A stretch of 64,000 bases of DNA, from NCBI RefSeq assembly GCF_004135205.1, contig NZ_CP035490.1:5509501-5573500 (forward strand), read 5' to 3'. The stretch's first letter is position 1. Each line of letters starts with the position of its first letter. Under the pieces are notes generated by a model. The model saw nothing but the letters and a program-made list of their open reading frames with translations. It was not told the origin of the DNA and searched no databases. This document shows positions 20,429-30,118 of the stretch, piece after piece. Position numbers and translations under genes: made by a program. Source of the stretch: Hahella sp. KA22 (GTDB lineage Bacteria > Pseudomonadota > Gammaproteobacteria > Pseudomonadales > Oleiphilaceae).

Positions 20429-21061
20429 TTACCTGCGCTGCTCTGTTCCTTGCCCCTCTACCACCTCAAAGGCGCTCAAACGGGCATAGGGAGAAATAAC
20501 CTGCGAGCCATTCAGCGCAGCCTGCTCGGCATGCTTCATCAAATAGGCGTTCAGCCTGCTTGCATGCTCTGCGGAGAACTGAACAGCATCTTCGCTTTCC
20601 GCACCGGAATCCGCCACCAAATGAGAGCCGGCGCCGTTCACATTCAACGCCGGCGCACTTTGCTGTCCGCTGGCGACAGCAGGAGCAGGTTGCGTCGAGT
20701 TTGGCCCGCCGGAAAACTCCACCATAAATACAGCAGCGAAAGCGACCGACGCCGCAACAGCGACTCCGCGCCACCAACCGCCGCCAGCGCGAGCTTCTTC
20801 CGGCTCAGCCACCTCTTCTACAATGTTCTCATTGCGATCAACGCCTTCCTCTTCCTCCAGCGCAGACCAAATGCCCTGACGCAGGTCAACATGCGCCCAT
20901 TGCGCAGCTTCTTCGTGGAGTTCATCGCGAACACGCTGATACCGACTCCAGGTCGCCATCACCTCTTCATCATGGGACTGCGCCAGTATACGGCGCACCT
21001 CCAACTCATCCGCCTCTCCATCCAAAAGCGCGGACATAGATTCTTTCAGTCGTTCATTCAT
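20429..21061 (-). CDS. mucA: Anti-sigma factor MucA/RseA
   Basis: 210 residues from MNERLKESMSALLDGEADEL, which aligns with the start of MucA; a TTG at 21079 is in frame but unnecessary, and AGAGG lies 9 bases before this ATG. The N-terminal cytoplasmic domain holds AlgU at the membrane. One TM segment (GVAVAASVAFAAVFMVEF, about 99-116) leads to a periplasmic region that MucB binds. The C-terminus (about 175-210) looks complete, so no mucoid-type truncation is seen. Confidence 0.93.
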   Translation of the reverse strand: MNERLKESMSALLDGEADELEVRRILAQSHDEEVMATWSRYQRVRDELHEEAAQWAHVDLRQGIWSALEEEEGVDRNENIVEEVAEPEEARAGGGWWRGVAVAASVAFAAVFMVEFSGGPNSTQPAPAVASGQQSAPALNVNGAGSHLVADSGAESEDAVQFSAEHASRLNAYLMKHAEQAALNGSQVISPYARLSAFEVVEGQGTEQRR

Positions 21062-21204
21062 AACCGTCAACCTCTGCAAATCCGGAGCCTGTGCGCCGCT
21101 CCGGCCTCTCTGTAATACTTTTCATTTCGCCAACCTTGGTGATTCCCGGCATCCCCGTTGGAAAAACCCATGACGCTCAAGACTCCCGTCGCTTCCCGCC
21201 CATT

Positions 21205-21801
21205 TCAGGCGCGCATTTTCTGTTCCAACATCGGCGCAATTCGCGTATCCACCGCGTCCCGGGCCCTGAAAATTCTCGATCGCACGGTGCCTACGGGGCA
21301 CTGCATGATCTCTGCTATTTCTTCATAGCTAAGGCCATCGAACTCACGCAGCGTCAGGGCTGAGCGTAAATCTTCAGGCAACTCATCCAACGCTTGGAAT
21401 ATCGCCTGTTTAACCTGATCGCGGTGTACTTGGCGCTCGGGGGAGTCAATATCTTTCAAAGCGGAGCCGCCCTCATATAAAACCGCCTCGTCTGCGTCCA
21501 CATCCTCCCCTGGCGGGCGACGCCCTTGAGCCATCAGGTGATTTTTCGCCGCGTTAATGGCGATACGATAAAGCCAAGTGTAAAACGCGCTCTCACCGCG
21601 AAAGTTGGCGAGCGCCTTATAGGCCTTGATAAACGCTTCCTGCGCAACATCCATCACTTCGTGGTGATCGCGAATATAGCGGGCGATAATCGCCATGACT
21701 TTGCTTTGATATTTCACCACCAGCATGTCAAAGGCGCGCTTGTCCCCGCGCTGAACCCGCTCGACCAATTGTTGGTCTGTCGTCTTGTTAGGAGCGCTCA
21801 T
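21205..21801 (-). CDS. algU: RNA polymerase sigma factor AlgU/RpoE
   Basis: 198 residues from MSAPNKTTDQQLVERVQRGD, chosen because AAGGA lies 5 bases upstream and because AlgU is about 193 residues; upstream in-frame ATGs would give an unnatural extension. ECF sigma factor for envelope stress. Region 2 shows DVAQEAFIKAYKALANFRGE and WLYRIAINAAKNHL; region 4 shows LREFDGLSYEEIAEIMQCP and VGTVRSRIFRARDAV. It heads algU-mucABCD and diverges from nadB. Confidence 0.96.
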   Translation of the reverse strand: MSAPNKTTDQQLVERVQRGDKRAFDMLVVKYQSKVMAIIARYIRDHHEVMDVAQEAFIKAYKALANFRGESAFYTWLYRIAINAAKNHLMAQGRRPPGEDVDADEAVLYEGGSALKDIDSPERQVHRDQVKQAIFQALDELPEDLRSALTLREFDGLSYEEIAEIMQCPVGTVRSRIFRARDAVDTRIAPMLEQKMRA

Positions 21802-21920
21802 ATTTTCCTTATTATCCAGTAATTCAGCGCGACCACGCGTTGATTCAAGAGCGGTCAAAACCTGCACTGACATAAAAGAACCACCGTTTGCTGCGTCTAT
21901 AAAAGTTGTTTGCATAGCCC

Positions 21921-21948
21921 TATAGACACAACTTTTTTCGGATAGTTC
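21921..21948 (-). promoter_or_regulatory. Sigma-E (AlgU)-type promoter for algU
   Basis: On the minus strand GAACTA (21948-21943), 16 bases, then TCTATA (21926-21921). This matches the ECF sigma-E pattern (GAACTT, 16-17, TCTGA/TCTAT) and sits about 120 bp before the algU ATG. It implies positive autoregulation, as known in pseudomonads. Confidence 0.65.
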
Positions 21949-22058
21949 ACTCTTAGCCATTAATGTTAGTATATTCAGCTATTCTGCTTGGGCCCAACAA
22001 CTATCCGGTCCTTTTTCCTGGCTGTTTTTTCCTTGATTGCTGGAGTCACGCAAAGGCT

Positions 22059-23675
22059 ATGAGTTTAAGCTTCGAACACGATGTTCTCATTATCGGCAGC
22101 GGCGCCGCTGGCCTTACCGTCGCCCTGAATCTTCCCACCGATTTAAGAGTGGCGGTATTGTCCAAGACTGAACTCAAAAGCGGCTCCACGCTTTGGGCGC
22201 AAGGCGGCATCGCGGCGGTGTTGGACGATGACGACAGCACTGAATCCCACCTGCAGGATACGCTGGTGGCCGGCGCTGGGCTGTGCGACAAGGACAGCGT
22301 ACGCCTTACCGTTGAGCATGGTCGTGAGGCCATTGAATGGCTTATCTCCCAGGGAGTGCAGTTCGATACAGACGAATCCGAAGAGTCCACGCAGAAATAC
22401 CATCTCACCAAGGAAGGCGGACATAGCCATCGCCGCATTGTTCACGCTGCAGACGCCACCGGCCGTGCAGTATCAGGCTCACTGGCCGATCGCGCGCGTG
22501 AAAAAGCCAATATTGAAATATTCGAAGACCGCGTCGGCATCGACCTGATCACCCATAGCAAATTGTTTCTTCCCGGCAACCGCTGTGTCGGCGCCTACGT
22601 GCTGAACAAAAAAACCAGTCATGTAGAGCTGTTCCGCGCCAAATTTGTGGTGCTCGCCACCGGCGGCGCCAGCAAAGTCTATCTCTATACCAGCAATCCT
22701 GACGTGGCGACCGGCGACGGCATCGCTATGGCCTGGCGGGCAGGTTGCCGCATGGGCAACATGGAGTTCAACCAGTTCCACCCAACCTGCCTTTATCACC
22801 CTCAGGCGAAATCCTTTTTGATTACAGAGGCCGTTCGCGGCGAAGGCGGCAAGCTTCTGCTGCCCAACGGCAAGCGCTTCATGGGTCAATTTGACGAGCG
22901 CGAAGAGCTCGCTCCACGTGACGTCGTCGCCCGCGCTATCGACCACGAAATGAAACGACTTGGCGCGGACTGCCTGTATCTGGATATCAGCCATAAAGAC
23001 AAAGACTTTATCCTCGGACATTTCCCCACAGTGCACCAACGCTGCCTGTCTTACGGTATCGATATCACCAAAGAGCCCATCCCTGTGGTTCCCGCCGCAC
23101 ACTACACCTGCGGAGGAGTAGTTACCGACAGCGCCGGCCGTACAGACCTGAACTCTCTATACGCCGTAGGCGAAACTGCATTTACCGGACTCCACGGGGC
23201 CAACCGCATGGCCAGCAACTCCCTGCTGGAATGTCTGGTATTCGGCAAATCCTGTGCAGAAGACATCGCCAGCCGTATCGCCCATACGCCTGAGCCGCCG
23301 CCCGCTCCGTCCTGGGACGAAAGTCAGGTAACAGACTCCGACGAAGATGTTGTGATCTCACACAACTGGGACGAGCTGCGCCGCTTCATGTGGGACTATG
23401 TCGGCATCGTACGAACCAACAAACGCCTGCAACGCGCGAAGCATCGCGTAGACCTGTTACATCAGGAAATCCGTGAGTATTACAGCAACTATAAAGTGTC
23501 CAATGACCTGCTTGAGCTGCGTAATCTAGTGACGGTTGCAGACCTGATTATCTGCTCGGCGATCCAACGTAAAGAAAGCCGCGGCCTGCATTACACCCTG
23601 GACTACCCCCACCCGCTCAAAACGCCGGAAAACACGATTTTAACCCCCGTTAACTTTCCCGCGGAGCCTTGGTGA
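22059..23675 (+). CDS. nadB: L-aspartate oxidase
   Basis: 538 residues from [10 protein letters not shown] (AAAGG 3-8 bases upstream); an in-frame start at 21963 would add 32 residues not found in the family. Flavoenzyme that oxidises L-aspartate to iminoaspartate, the first step of de novo NAD synthesis; NadA then condenses it to quinolinate. The FAD-binding [11 protein letters not shown] is at about 9-19, with the active-site region [10 protein letters not shown] and [17 protein letters not shown] further on. Divergent from algU, as in pseudomonads. Confidence 0.96.
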   Translation: MSLSFEHDVLIIGSGAAGLTVALNLPTDLRVAVLSKTELKSGSTLWAQGGIAAVLDDDDSTESHLQDTLVAGAGLCDKDSVRLTVEHGREAIEWLISQGVQFDTDESEESTQKYHLTKEGGHSHRRIVHAADATGRAVSGSLADRAREKANIEIFEDRVGIDLITHSKLFLPGNRCVGAYVLNKKTSHVELFRAKFVVLATGGASKVYLYTSNPDVATGDGIAMAWRAGCRMGNMEFNQFHPTCLYHPQAKSFLITEAVRGEGGKLLLPNGKRFMGQFDEREELAPRDVVARAIDHEMKRLGADCLYLDISHKDKDFILGHFPTVHQRCLSYGIDITKEPIPVVPAAHYTCGGVVTDSAGRTDLNSLYAVGETAFTGLHGANRMASNSLLECLVFGKSCAEDIASRIAHTPEPPPAPSWDESQVTDSDEDVVISHNWDELRRFMWDYVGIVRTNKRLQRAKHRVDLLHQEIREYYSNYKVSNDLLELRNLVTVADLIICSAIQRKESRGLHYTLDYPHPLKTPENTILTPVNFPAEPW

Positions 23676-23788
23676 GCGTTTATAAATCGTCCCGATAAGG
23701 TTTCACGCCGCCATGGGTGGCGGCGAGGGCCTGGGACCGTTATCATGCAGCCAGAATGACGGCCCACGGGCAACATACAGAGGCGCAA

Positions 23789-24049
23789 ATGACTGAAGAT
23801 GTAGAATACAAGCGTTTATTCTGGCACAGCCGACGCGGAATGCTGGAGTTGGATGTGCTGCTGGTTCCTTTTCTCAAGGAAGCCTACCCCGAACTCCCGG
23901 ACGAAGACAAAGCGCGCTACCGTATGCTCTTAGAGTGCGAAGACACGGATATGTTCCAGTGGTTTATGCAAAAATCCACGCCGGAAGATCCTGATCTGGC
24001 GCGCATCGTTAAAATCATCCTAGACCGTGTTCAACCAAGCTACGATTGA
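23789..24049 (+). CDS. sdhE: FAD assembly factor SdhE
   Basis: 86 residues from [10 protein letters not shown], with AGAGG 6 bases upstream; a start at 23717 would add 24 residues and is not needed. Small cytosolic protein that promotes covalent flavinylation of SdhA/FrdA. The family motif SRRGMLELD (RGxxE type) is at about 12-20. It overlaps ygfX by 23 bp, the conserved sdhE-ygfX pairing. Confidence 0.92.
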   Translation: MTEDVEYKRLFWHSRRGMLELDVLLVPFLKEAYPELPDEDKARYRMLLECEDTDMFQWFMQKSTPEDPDLARIVKIILDRVQPSYD

Positions 24050-24458
24050 GCTGCGACCATCGCTGCAGTTGACGCTGTTCTTTACCGTCTTTTTCGGACT
24101 GATTGGCGTAGTGTTATTGGCTCTGGCGATGCCGGTCTGGCTAAAACTTTCTTTGAGCGCCCTGTTAGGCGCTCATTTTGTCTTCACCGTCGGCCAGTAT
24201 GCTCTGTTAACCTGGCCGACTAGCGTGATAAAAATCCGCTATGAAAAAAACGGCGATGAAGACGTGAAAGTCAGACTGTTCAAACGCAATCAACGCGAGC
24301 TGGATACCCGTCTGCACGGAGACACCTGCGTCACGCCAATTGTTACCTTGCTGGTCTGCCGCACAGGCTGGCGAGATCTGGTATTTCTCGTCCGGGATAA
24401 TTGTGATCCGGATGCATTTCGCCGTTTTCGAGTTTGTTTACGCTTCGCCAGGAATTAA
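24027..24458 (+). CDS. ygfX: YgfX family membrane protein
   Basis: 143 residues from a GTG inside the 3' end of sdhE. Two adjacent hydrophobic segments (about 14-36 and 40-60) are followed by a soluble C-terminal domain, the YgfX (CptA) layout. In E. coli YgfX has been reported as a toxin acting on FtsZ/MreB with SdhE as partner; that role is disputed. Its neighbours here are sdhE and ygfZ, as is usual. Confidence 0.8.
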   Translation: MFNQATIELRPSLQLTLFFTVFFGLIGVVLLALAMPVWLKLSLSALLGAHFVFTVGQYALLTWPTSVIKIRYEKNGDEDVKVRLFKRNQRELDTRLHGDTCVTPIVTLLVCRTGWRDLVFLVRDNCDPDAFRRFRVCLRFARN

Positions 24459-24473
24459 GGGAGATCCATTTAT

Positions 24474-25466
24474 ATGACGTCCTTTTGGAACACCTTCGCC
24501 GCCCCCGCAAATACTCCGGCGACACAGGAAAGCGACGGCGCCCCGCATATCCACAGGCTGACCAACGTCGCCTTACTGGAGATAAAAGGGCCTGACGCCA
24601 TCAAATTCATGCAAGGTCAATTTACCTGCGACGTTCAGGATATTACCAGCAACCATTCTTCGCTGGCCGCGTGCTGTACCCCTAAAGGCCGCATGGTTGC
24701 ATTGTTCCGCATAGCGCAAGCCAAGCCTGACTGCTATTTGCTGAGACTGCCCGAAGAGGTCGCTCAAAGCTTTCTCGCTCACCTTAATAAGTACAAGGTG
24801 TTTTATAAGTGCACCGTCACCCTGCTGGATGATTGGGGCGTAATAGGATTGAGCGGAGATCTGGATGCGATCCAGCCTCTCTCTTCCAACATTCCTGCTT
24901 CCATAGACGCCAGCCATGTCGGCGAAGGCCTATTGCTTATTCGTCCACCCGGTAAAGCCTCCCGAGTGGAGTGCTGGCTGGATAGCGATCAGGCGTCAAA
25001 GTTACTACCGGAGCTGGATAATCAATGCGCGGCTGGCTCTATTGAGGATTGGGAACGCCTGGAAGTTCTTTCAGGATTGGGAGAGGTTTACCCAGAGACC
25101 CTGGATGAATTTATCCCGCAAATGCTGAACCTGCAGGCGCTGGGCGCCATCAGCTTCAAAAAGGGCTGCTATACGGGGCAAGAAATCGTCGCCCGCATGC
25201 AATACCTCGGCACTCTGAAGAAACGCATGTTTCTACTCTCTTCTGATAGCTTCGCTCCTGCGCCCGGCTCAGCGGTTATCGACGAGACCGGGGCTCGCAT
25301 TGGTTCGGTCGTGCGCAGCGCTCAAGGACAAACCCTCGCCGTGCTGGACAAATCTGCGGCAATAGACAAAGCGCTACGCCTGGAGGAGGCTCCGGAAACC
25401 TCATTGCAATTGCTTGAACTTCCCTACGCGATTGAAGAAGTTAGCAACACAAAGAAAAAGCTCTAG
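24474..25466 (+). CDS. ygfZ: tRNA-modifying protein YgfZ (folate-binding)
   Basis: 330 residues; GcvT-like, folate-dependent protein that helps maintain Fe-S enzymes such as MiaB. The diagnostic motif KGCYTGQEIVARMQYLG (K-G-C-Y-x-G-Q-E) lies near residues 225-241. AGGGAGA is about 9 bases before the ATG. It begins 15 bp after ygfX and is probably cotranscribed with it. Confidence 0.93.
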   Translation: MTSFWNTFAAPANTPATQESDGAPHIHRLTNVALLEIKGPDAIKFMQGQFTCDVQDITSNHSSLAACCTPKGRMVALFRIAQAKPDCYLLRLPEEVAQSFLAHLNKYKVFYKCTVTLLDDWGVIGLSGDLDAIQPLSSNIPASIDASHVGEGLLLIRPPGKASRVECWLDSDQASKLLPELDNQCAAGSIEDWERLEVLSGLGEVYPETLDEFIPQMLNLQALGAISFKKGCYTGQEIVARMQYLGTLKKRMFLLSSDSFAPAPGSAVIDETGARIGSVVRSAQGQTLAVLDKSAAIDKALRLEEAPETSLQLLELPYAIEEVSNTKKKL

Positions 25467-25549
25467 CATAATTCCATACCTTAGCGGCGCGTTTCTATGC
25501 GCCGCCGACAAGCATCCCTCAAAAATTCTGCTATAACTTAAATTGGACC

Positions 25550-26458
25550 TTGCAAGAGGCTGAAGCGCTTCTCAGTGGGCCCGAATCCAATGCAGCCAAC
25601 CTATTCACGGATATGCAAATGGCAGAATTAGAAGAGAAAATCAAAGCAGACATACTTCAGGCAATAGATTCCGATAAGCTGGTGCTGCCCACCCTCCCGG
25701 AGGTCGCTCTGCAAGTTCGAGAAGTGGCGGAAAGTCCGGACTCCTCCGTTCAGGACCTCGCTAAAGTCATTAGCAACGACACCGCCATGACGGCCCGCAT
25801 TATACGTGTATGCAACAGCCCCCTTTTACGCGGCAGCAGGGAAATATCGAACCTGACCATGGCGATTGGCCGCCTTGGCATGGCCTATACCGCTAATCTC
25901 GCGACAGGGCTGGCGATGGAGCAAATGTTCCAGGCCACCTCGGAACAAATAGATCAACGTATGCGAGAAATCTGGCGCAGCAGTACGGAAGTGGCCGGCA
26001 TCTGCCACGTGCTGGCGCAGCATTACACCAAGTTAAAGCCCGATCAGGCGACCCTCGCAGGACTGGTGCACCAGATTGGCGCCCTCCCCGTACTGACGTA
26101 TATCGAGCACCACGACATTCATGTCGACAACGAAACGCTCGACAAGCTGATCGAAACCCTGCAGCCCACGATTGGACAGTACATTCTCAAAAAGTGGGAC
26201 TTCCCTGCAGAACTCCAAATCGTACCGACAGAGTTCAGCAACTTCCATCGGGAAGCGCCCAACGTCGATTACGCAGACGTGGTGATGGTCGCCAAGCTGC
26301 AAAGTCTGATAGGCAGCCAGCATCCTTATACTGAGATGGATTGGGGGCAGATATCGGCGTTCAACCGGCTCGGACTCGACCCGGAAATAGATATGAACGA
26401 GGCGGAGGACTTAAGCGCGGAAATGGAAGCCGCCATGGCGCTACTTTCACCTTCCTGA
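25550..26458 (+). CDS. HDOD domain protein
   Basis: 302 residues if the TTG at 25550 is used; ATG at 25613 or 25619 would shorten it by 21-23 residues and the start is undecided. The HDOD fold covers about 40-240: LPTLPEVALQVREVAESPDS, LAKVISNDTAMTARIIRVCN, and GLVHQIGALPVLTYIE. HDOD proteins lack the metal-binding HD pair and usually act as regulators of motility, biofilm or cyclic-di-GMP signalling. No output domain is attached. No specific function can be assigned. Confidence 0.85.
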   Translation: MQEAEALLSGPESNAANLFTDMQMAELEEKIKADILQAIDSDKLVLPTLPEVALQVREVAESPDSSVQDLAKVISNDTAMTARIIRVCNSPLLRGSREISNLTMAIGRLGMAYTANLATGLAMEQMFQATSEQIDQRMREIWRSSTEVAGICHVLAQHYTKLKPDQATLAGLVHQIGALPVLTYIEHHDIHVDNETLDKLIETLQPTIGQYILKKWDFPAELQIVPTEFSNFHREAPNVDYADVVMVAKLQSLIGSQHPYTEMDWGQISAFNRLGLDPEIDMNEAEDLSAEMEAAMALLSPS

Positions 26459-26463
26459 CGCAA

Positions 26464-26491
26464 ACAAAAAACGGCGGACCTGGGTCCGCCG
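26464..26491 (-). terminator. Rho-independent terminator of ung
   Basis: GGCGGACC (26473-26480) pairs with GGTCCGCC (26483-26490); leftward the minus strand continues GTTTTTTG. It lies just after the ung stop. Confidence 0.8.
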
Positions 26492-26499
26492 CATTGGCC

Positions 26500-27267
26500 T
26501 TACTCTACAGAGGCTGGCGCTTTCTTGATGAGCTGCCCCTTCTCATCCAACCGATCCTTCGGGGGCAGCCGCCAGTCAATCGCTTTCTTTTGATGTGCGC
26601 GCAGATAATCATTCGTGCTGGCGAAATGACCGCAACCCATAAAACCGCGATGAGCGGATAACGGCGACGGGTGAACACTTTCCAGCACACAGTGACGCTG
26701 GCGGTCGATAAAGGCGCCTTTGCGCTGGGCGTAACTGCCCCACAACAAAAACACCACATTTTCCCGCTCGCTGTTTATCAGCTGTATCACTCTGTCAGTG
26801 AACTGCTCCCACCCTTTCCCCTGGTGCGAGGCGGCCTTGCTCTGCTCCACTGTCAGTACGCTGTTCAGCAGCAAAACACCTTGTTGCGCCCAATAGGCCA
26901 GACATCCATGCTCCGGCACGCCTAATCCAAGCTCATTGTTGATTTCCTTAAAGATATTCACCAACGATGGCGGCGGCGCAATCCCTGGCAACACGGAAAA
27001 GCTAAGTCCATGCGCCTGACCCGGACCGTGATAAGGATCCTGCCCCAATATAACTACCGACACATTTTCAAAAGGCGTCGAGTTAAGAGCATTGAAGCAA
27101 TTATTCAGACTGGGGTATATCACCTTGCCCTGCTCGTCTTGCGCCCCAAGAAACTGCTCCAGTTGCACCATGTAGGGCTTGGAAAACTCGTCTTTCAGGG
27201 CATCCTTCCAGCGGGTGTCTGGGGCCAAAGCCCCAAACAGCACCTCTGCGCAGCTTTGCATCTGCAT
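26500..27267 (-). CDS. ung: Uracil-DNA glycosylase
   Basis: 255 residues; removes uracil from DNA at the start of base excision repair. The catalytic water-activating motif [18 protein letters not shown] is near residues 74-91, and the DNA-intercalating [10 protein letters not shown] is near 200-209. An internal Met at position 3 is an alternative start. It follows lysS by 36 bp and ends in a clear terminator. Confidence 0.96.
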   Translation of the reverse strand: MQMQSCAEVLFGALAPDTRWKDALKDEFSKPYMVQLEQFLGAQDEQGKVIYPSLNNCFNALNSTPFENVSVVILGQDPYHGPGQAHGLSFSVLPGIAPPPSLVNIFKEINNELGLGVPEHGCLAYWAQQGVLLLNSVLTVEQSKAASHQGKGWEQFTDRVIQLINSERENVVFLLWGSYAQRKGAFIDRQRHCVLESVHPSPLSAHRGFMGCGHFASTNDYLRAHQKKAIDWRLPPKDRLDEKGQLIKKAPASVE

Positions 27268-27303
27268 TCTCCTTTTCTCTATCCGTTCATTACGGCGGAA
27301 CGA

Positions 27304-28827
27304 TCAGTCCGCCAACGGGCGCATATGAGGGAACAAAATAACGTCTCGAATTGAGGGCGAATCGGTCAGCAGCATCACCAATCGGTCGATGCCAATACCC
27401 TCGCCCGCAGTAGGCGGCATGCCGTGCTCAAGCGCAGTGATGTAGTCTTCGTCGAAGAACATCGCCTCGTCGTCGCCAGCCTCTTTCTCCTCCACTTGCT
27501 TACGGAAGCGTTCAGCCTGATCTTCCGGGTCGTTCAACTCCGAGAAACCGTTGGCGATTTCTCTGCCGCCCACGAAAAACTCAAACCGGTCAGTGACGAA
27601 TGGATTATCGTCATTGCGACGCGCCAACGGCGATACTTCCGTCGGGTACTCAGTGATAAAGGTCGGCTGCATCAAACGATGCTCAACTGTCTTCTCGAAG
27701 ATTTCGATTTGAACCTTGCCCAGGCCCCAGGATGCTTTGAGAGGGATACCCAGGTCAGTCGCCACCTTTTTAGCGCCGTCCATATTATCAATATCCGCCA
27801 GCGTCAATTCACGGTTGAAGTGCAGAATGGACTCCACGACAGTCATACGCAGGAAAGGCTTACCGAAGTCATAGACGATTTCATCGACCACCTCGCCCTC
27901 AGCATTCTTGGAAGTGTTGCGCACTTCCGTCGTTCCTAGCGCTTCCTGAGCCACCCACCTCAGCATTTCCTCGGTCAGGTTCATCAGGTCTTTGTAGTCA
28001 GCGAACGCCTGGTAGAACTCAATCATGGTGAATTCAGGATTGTGGCGAGTGGACAAGCCTTCGTTGCGGAAGTTGCGGTTAATTTCAAATACCCGCTCAA
28101 AACCGCCTACCACCAGACGCTTCAGATAAAGCTCAGGCGCTATACGCAGGAACATTTCGATATCCAGGGCATTGTGATAGGTCACAAAAGGACGCGCCGT
28201 AGCGCCGCCAGGAATGACCTGCAACATTGGCGTCTCCGCCTCAATAAAGTCACGCTTGGTCAGGAAGTAGCGGATGCTTTCGATCACTTTGGAGCGAATA
28301 CGGAAGGTTTCCCGCGCTTCTTCATTCGTGATCAGGTCCAGATAGCGCTGGCGATAGCGCATTTCAGTGTTGGTCAGTCCTTTATGTTTGTCCGGCAAAG
28401 GACGCAACGCTTTCACCATCAAACGCGGGTTTTCCATATTCACGTAGAGATCGCCCTTGCCTGATTTATGCAGAGCGCCTTCCGCCGCCACAATATCGCC
28501 CAAATCCCACAGTTTGACGTTTTCCAACTGCTCCGGCGGCAACCCCTTACGATCTACATACAGCTGAATACGTCCCGTTGTGTCCTGAATGACGACAAAA
28601 GGTCCACGCATCGCCATGATGCGGCCAGACACTTTGGCGCGCACGCCCGCTTCTTCCAGCTCTTCCTTGCTTTTATCACCATAACGAGCCTGCAGGTCTG
28701 CACAGTAGCTGTCGCGACGAAAATCATTCGGAAACGCCTGCCCCTTTTCCCGCAACTTACCCAGCTTGCCCCGGCGCTCAGCGATCAGTTTGTTTTCATC
28801 TATTGCAGGATTTTGGTTCTCTGTCAT
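27304..28827 (-). CDS. lysS: Lysyl-tRNA synthetase (class II)
   Basis: 507 residues; charges tRNA-Lys. An N-terminal OB-fold anticodon domain (about 55-155) precedes the class II core with motif 2 ([20 protein letters not shown] region) and motif 3 ([14 protein letters not shown], near the C-terminus). It lies 71 bp after prfB, the conserved prfB-lysS pair. Confidence 0.97.
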   Translation of the reverse strand: MTENQNPAIDENKLIAERRGKLGKLREKGQAFPNDFRRDSYCADLQARYGDKSKEELEEAGVRAKVSGRIMAMRGPFVVIQDTTGRIQLYVDRKGLPPEQLENVKLWDLGDIVAAEGALHKSGKGDLYVNMENPRLMVKALRPLPDKHKGLTNTEMRYRQRYLDLITNEEARETFRIRSKVIESIRYFLTKRDFIEAETPMLQVIPGGATARPFVTYHNALDIEMFLRIAPELYLKRLVVGGFERVFEINRNFRNEGLSTRHNPEFTMIEFYQAFADYKDLMNLTEEMLRWVAQEALGTTEVRNTSKNAEGEVVDEIVYDFGKPFLRMTVVESILHFNRELTLADIDNMDGAKKVATDLGIPLKASWGLGKVQIEIFEKTVEHRLMQPTFITEYPTEVSPLARRNDDNPFVTDRFEFFVGGREIANGFSELNDPEDQAERFRKQVEEKEAGDDEAMFFDEDYITALEHGMPPTAGEGIGIDRLVMLLTDSPSIRDVILFPHMRPLAD

Positions 28828-28889
28828 GGTTTGCTTAATCCACTATTTATCAATCAGTTGGCAAAAATTACGGGTCGAGATATAAGCGA

Positions 28890-28909
28890 AGGGCCTGATT
28901 ACAGGCCCT
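28890..28909 (-). other. Hairpin overlapping the prfB stop codon
   Basis: AGGGCCTG and CAGGCCCT form an 8-bp perfect stem with loop ATTA that contains part of the prfB stop (28899-28901). No T-run follows, so it is not a classic terminator; it could affect RNA stability or prfB-lysS readthrough. Confidence 0.4.
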
Positions 28910-29997
28910 GCTTCAAACTCGCCTCGATAAACTCATCAATATCGCCGTCAAGCACCGCCTGACAATTGGAGTTTTCTATTGAAGTACGCAAGTCTTTGAT
29001 ACGCGACTGGTCCAAAACGTAAGACCGGATCTGGCTGCCCCAACCAATATCGGATTTACTATCTTCCAGTTGCTGCGCTTCAGCATTGCGCTTTTGTATT
29101 TCAAGCTCATACAGCTTCGCTTTCAGCTGCTTCATCGCCTGATCTTTATTTTTGTGCTGAGAACGATCGTTCTGGCACTGGGTCACGATGCCGGAAGGCA
29201 TGTGCGTGATACGTACGGCGGACTCAGTCCGGTTAACGTGCTGACCGCCGGCGCCTGACGCGCGATAGACGTCTATGCGCAGATCCGCCGGGTTGATGTC
29301 GATTTCGATATCGTCGTCCACTTCCGGAGAGACAAACACGGACGCAAAAGAAGTATGACGGCGGTTGCCAGAATCAAACGGCGACTTCCGCACTAACCGG
29401 TGCACGCCCGTTTCCGTGCGCAACCACCCGTAGGCGTATTCACCCTGGAAATGGATCGTGGCGCTTTTAATACCGGCCACTTCTCCGGGGGACTCCTCAA
29501 TCAAGTCAGTTTTGAATCCACGGCGCTCGCCCCAACGCAGATACATACGCAGCATCATGCTCGCCCAATCCTGCGCTTCGGTGCCGCCGGAGCCCGCCTG
29601 AATATCCAGGTAGGCGTTATTGGGGTCCATTTCTCCCGCAAACATCCGACGGAACTCCAAGGTCTCCACTTGAGCGCGGATTGATTCCAATTCGGTTTCC
29701 ACTTCAGCAACCGCATCCGCGTCCTGCTCTTCCACCGCCATATCCAGCAAATCGGAGCAATCCGTCAATCCACCGGTGACGTCATCGACAGTCTTCACCA
29801 CCACTTCAAGGGAGGAGCGCTCTTTACCAAGACCTTGCGCACGCTCTGGATTATTCCAGACGCCGGGATCTTCGAGCTCCCTTTCTACTTCAACCAGACG
29901 TTCTTTTTTGACGTCGTAGTCAAAGATACCTCCGTAAAGATTCTACGCGGGTGCGCAAGTCCTTGATGGTATTAACTATTGGATTCACTTCTAACAT
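28899..29997 (-). CDS. prfB: Peptide chain release factor 2, made by programmed +1 frameshift
   Basis: RF2, which releases peptides at UGA and UAA. The gene is in two frames. An ATG at 29997 opens 25 codons ([10 protein letters not shown]...) ending at an in-frame TGA (29922-29920); a +1 shift continues for 340 residues to the stop at 28899, total 365, exactly the E. coli RF2 length. The stop-recognition tripeptide SPF (RKSPFDSGN) and the catalytic GGQ ([10 protein letters not shown]) are present. It lies 71 bp before lysS and about 120 bp after recJ. Confidence 0.96.
29919..29933 (-). promoter_or_regulatory. Programmed +1 frameshift site in prfB
   Basis: On the minus strand GGAGG, TAT, then CTT-TGA-C. 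The Shine-Dalgarno-like GGAGG sits 6 bases before the slippery CTT-UGA, as in the classical RF2 autoregulation site. When RF2 is scarce the ribosome shifts +1 at CUU and completes the protein. Confidence 0.95.
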
Positions 29998-30030
29998 AAT
30001 CGTCGGGGCCTCAAAAAACAGTTGAAACGG

Positions 30031-30047
30031 CGGCGGATCATCCGCCG
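30031..30047. other. Hairpin between recJ and prfB
   Basis: CGGCGGA-TCA-TCCGCCG, a 7-bp perfect stem with a 3-base loop. Leftward it is followed by CCGTTTCAACTGTTTTTTG, so the T-run is displaced by 9 bases. It may be a weak terminator for recJ or part of the prfB leader. Confidence 0.4.
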
Positions 30048-30118
30048 ACCGTAAAGAAAGCCCGCTATTGTAAACAAACTGAACAGTGAGTTACACCTAG
30101 GAAAAGACGATAGACAGC

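Noticed and set aside
22479-23102. 207-codon minus-strand open frame inside nadB
   Set aside because: Antisense to conserved nadB; no start context or homology.
23705-23728. Hairpin CGCCGCCA/TGGCGGCG after nadB as a terminator
   Set aside because: No T-run follows and sdhE begins soon after; I could not assign a function.
29804-29922. prfB looking like a truncated or frameshifted pseudogene
   Set aside because: The break is the canonical RF2 programmed frameshift with SD-like element and CTT-TGA-C, and the summed length is 365 residues.
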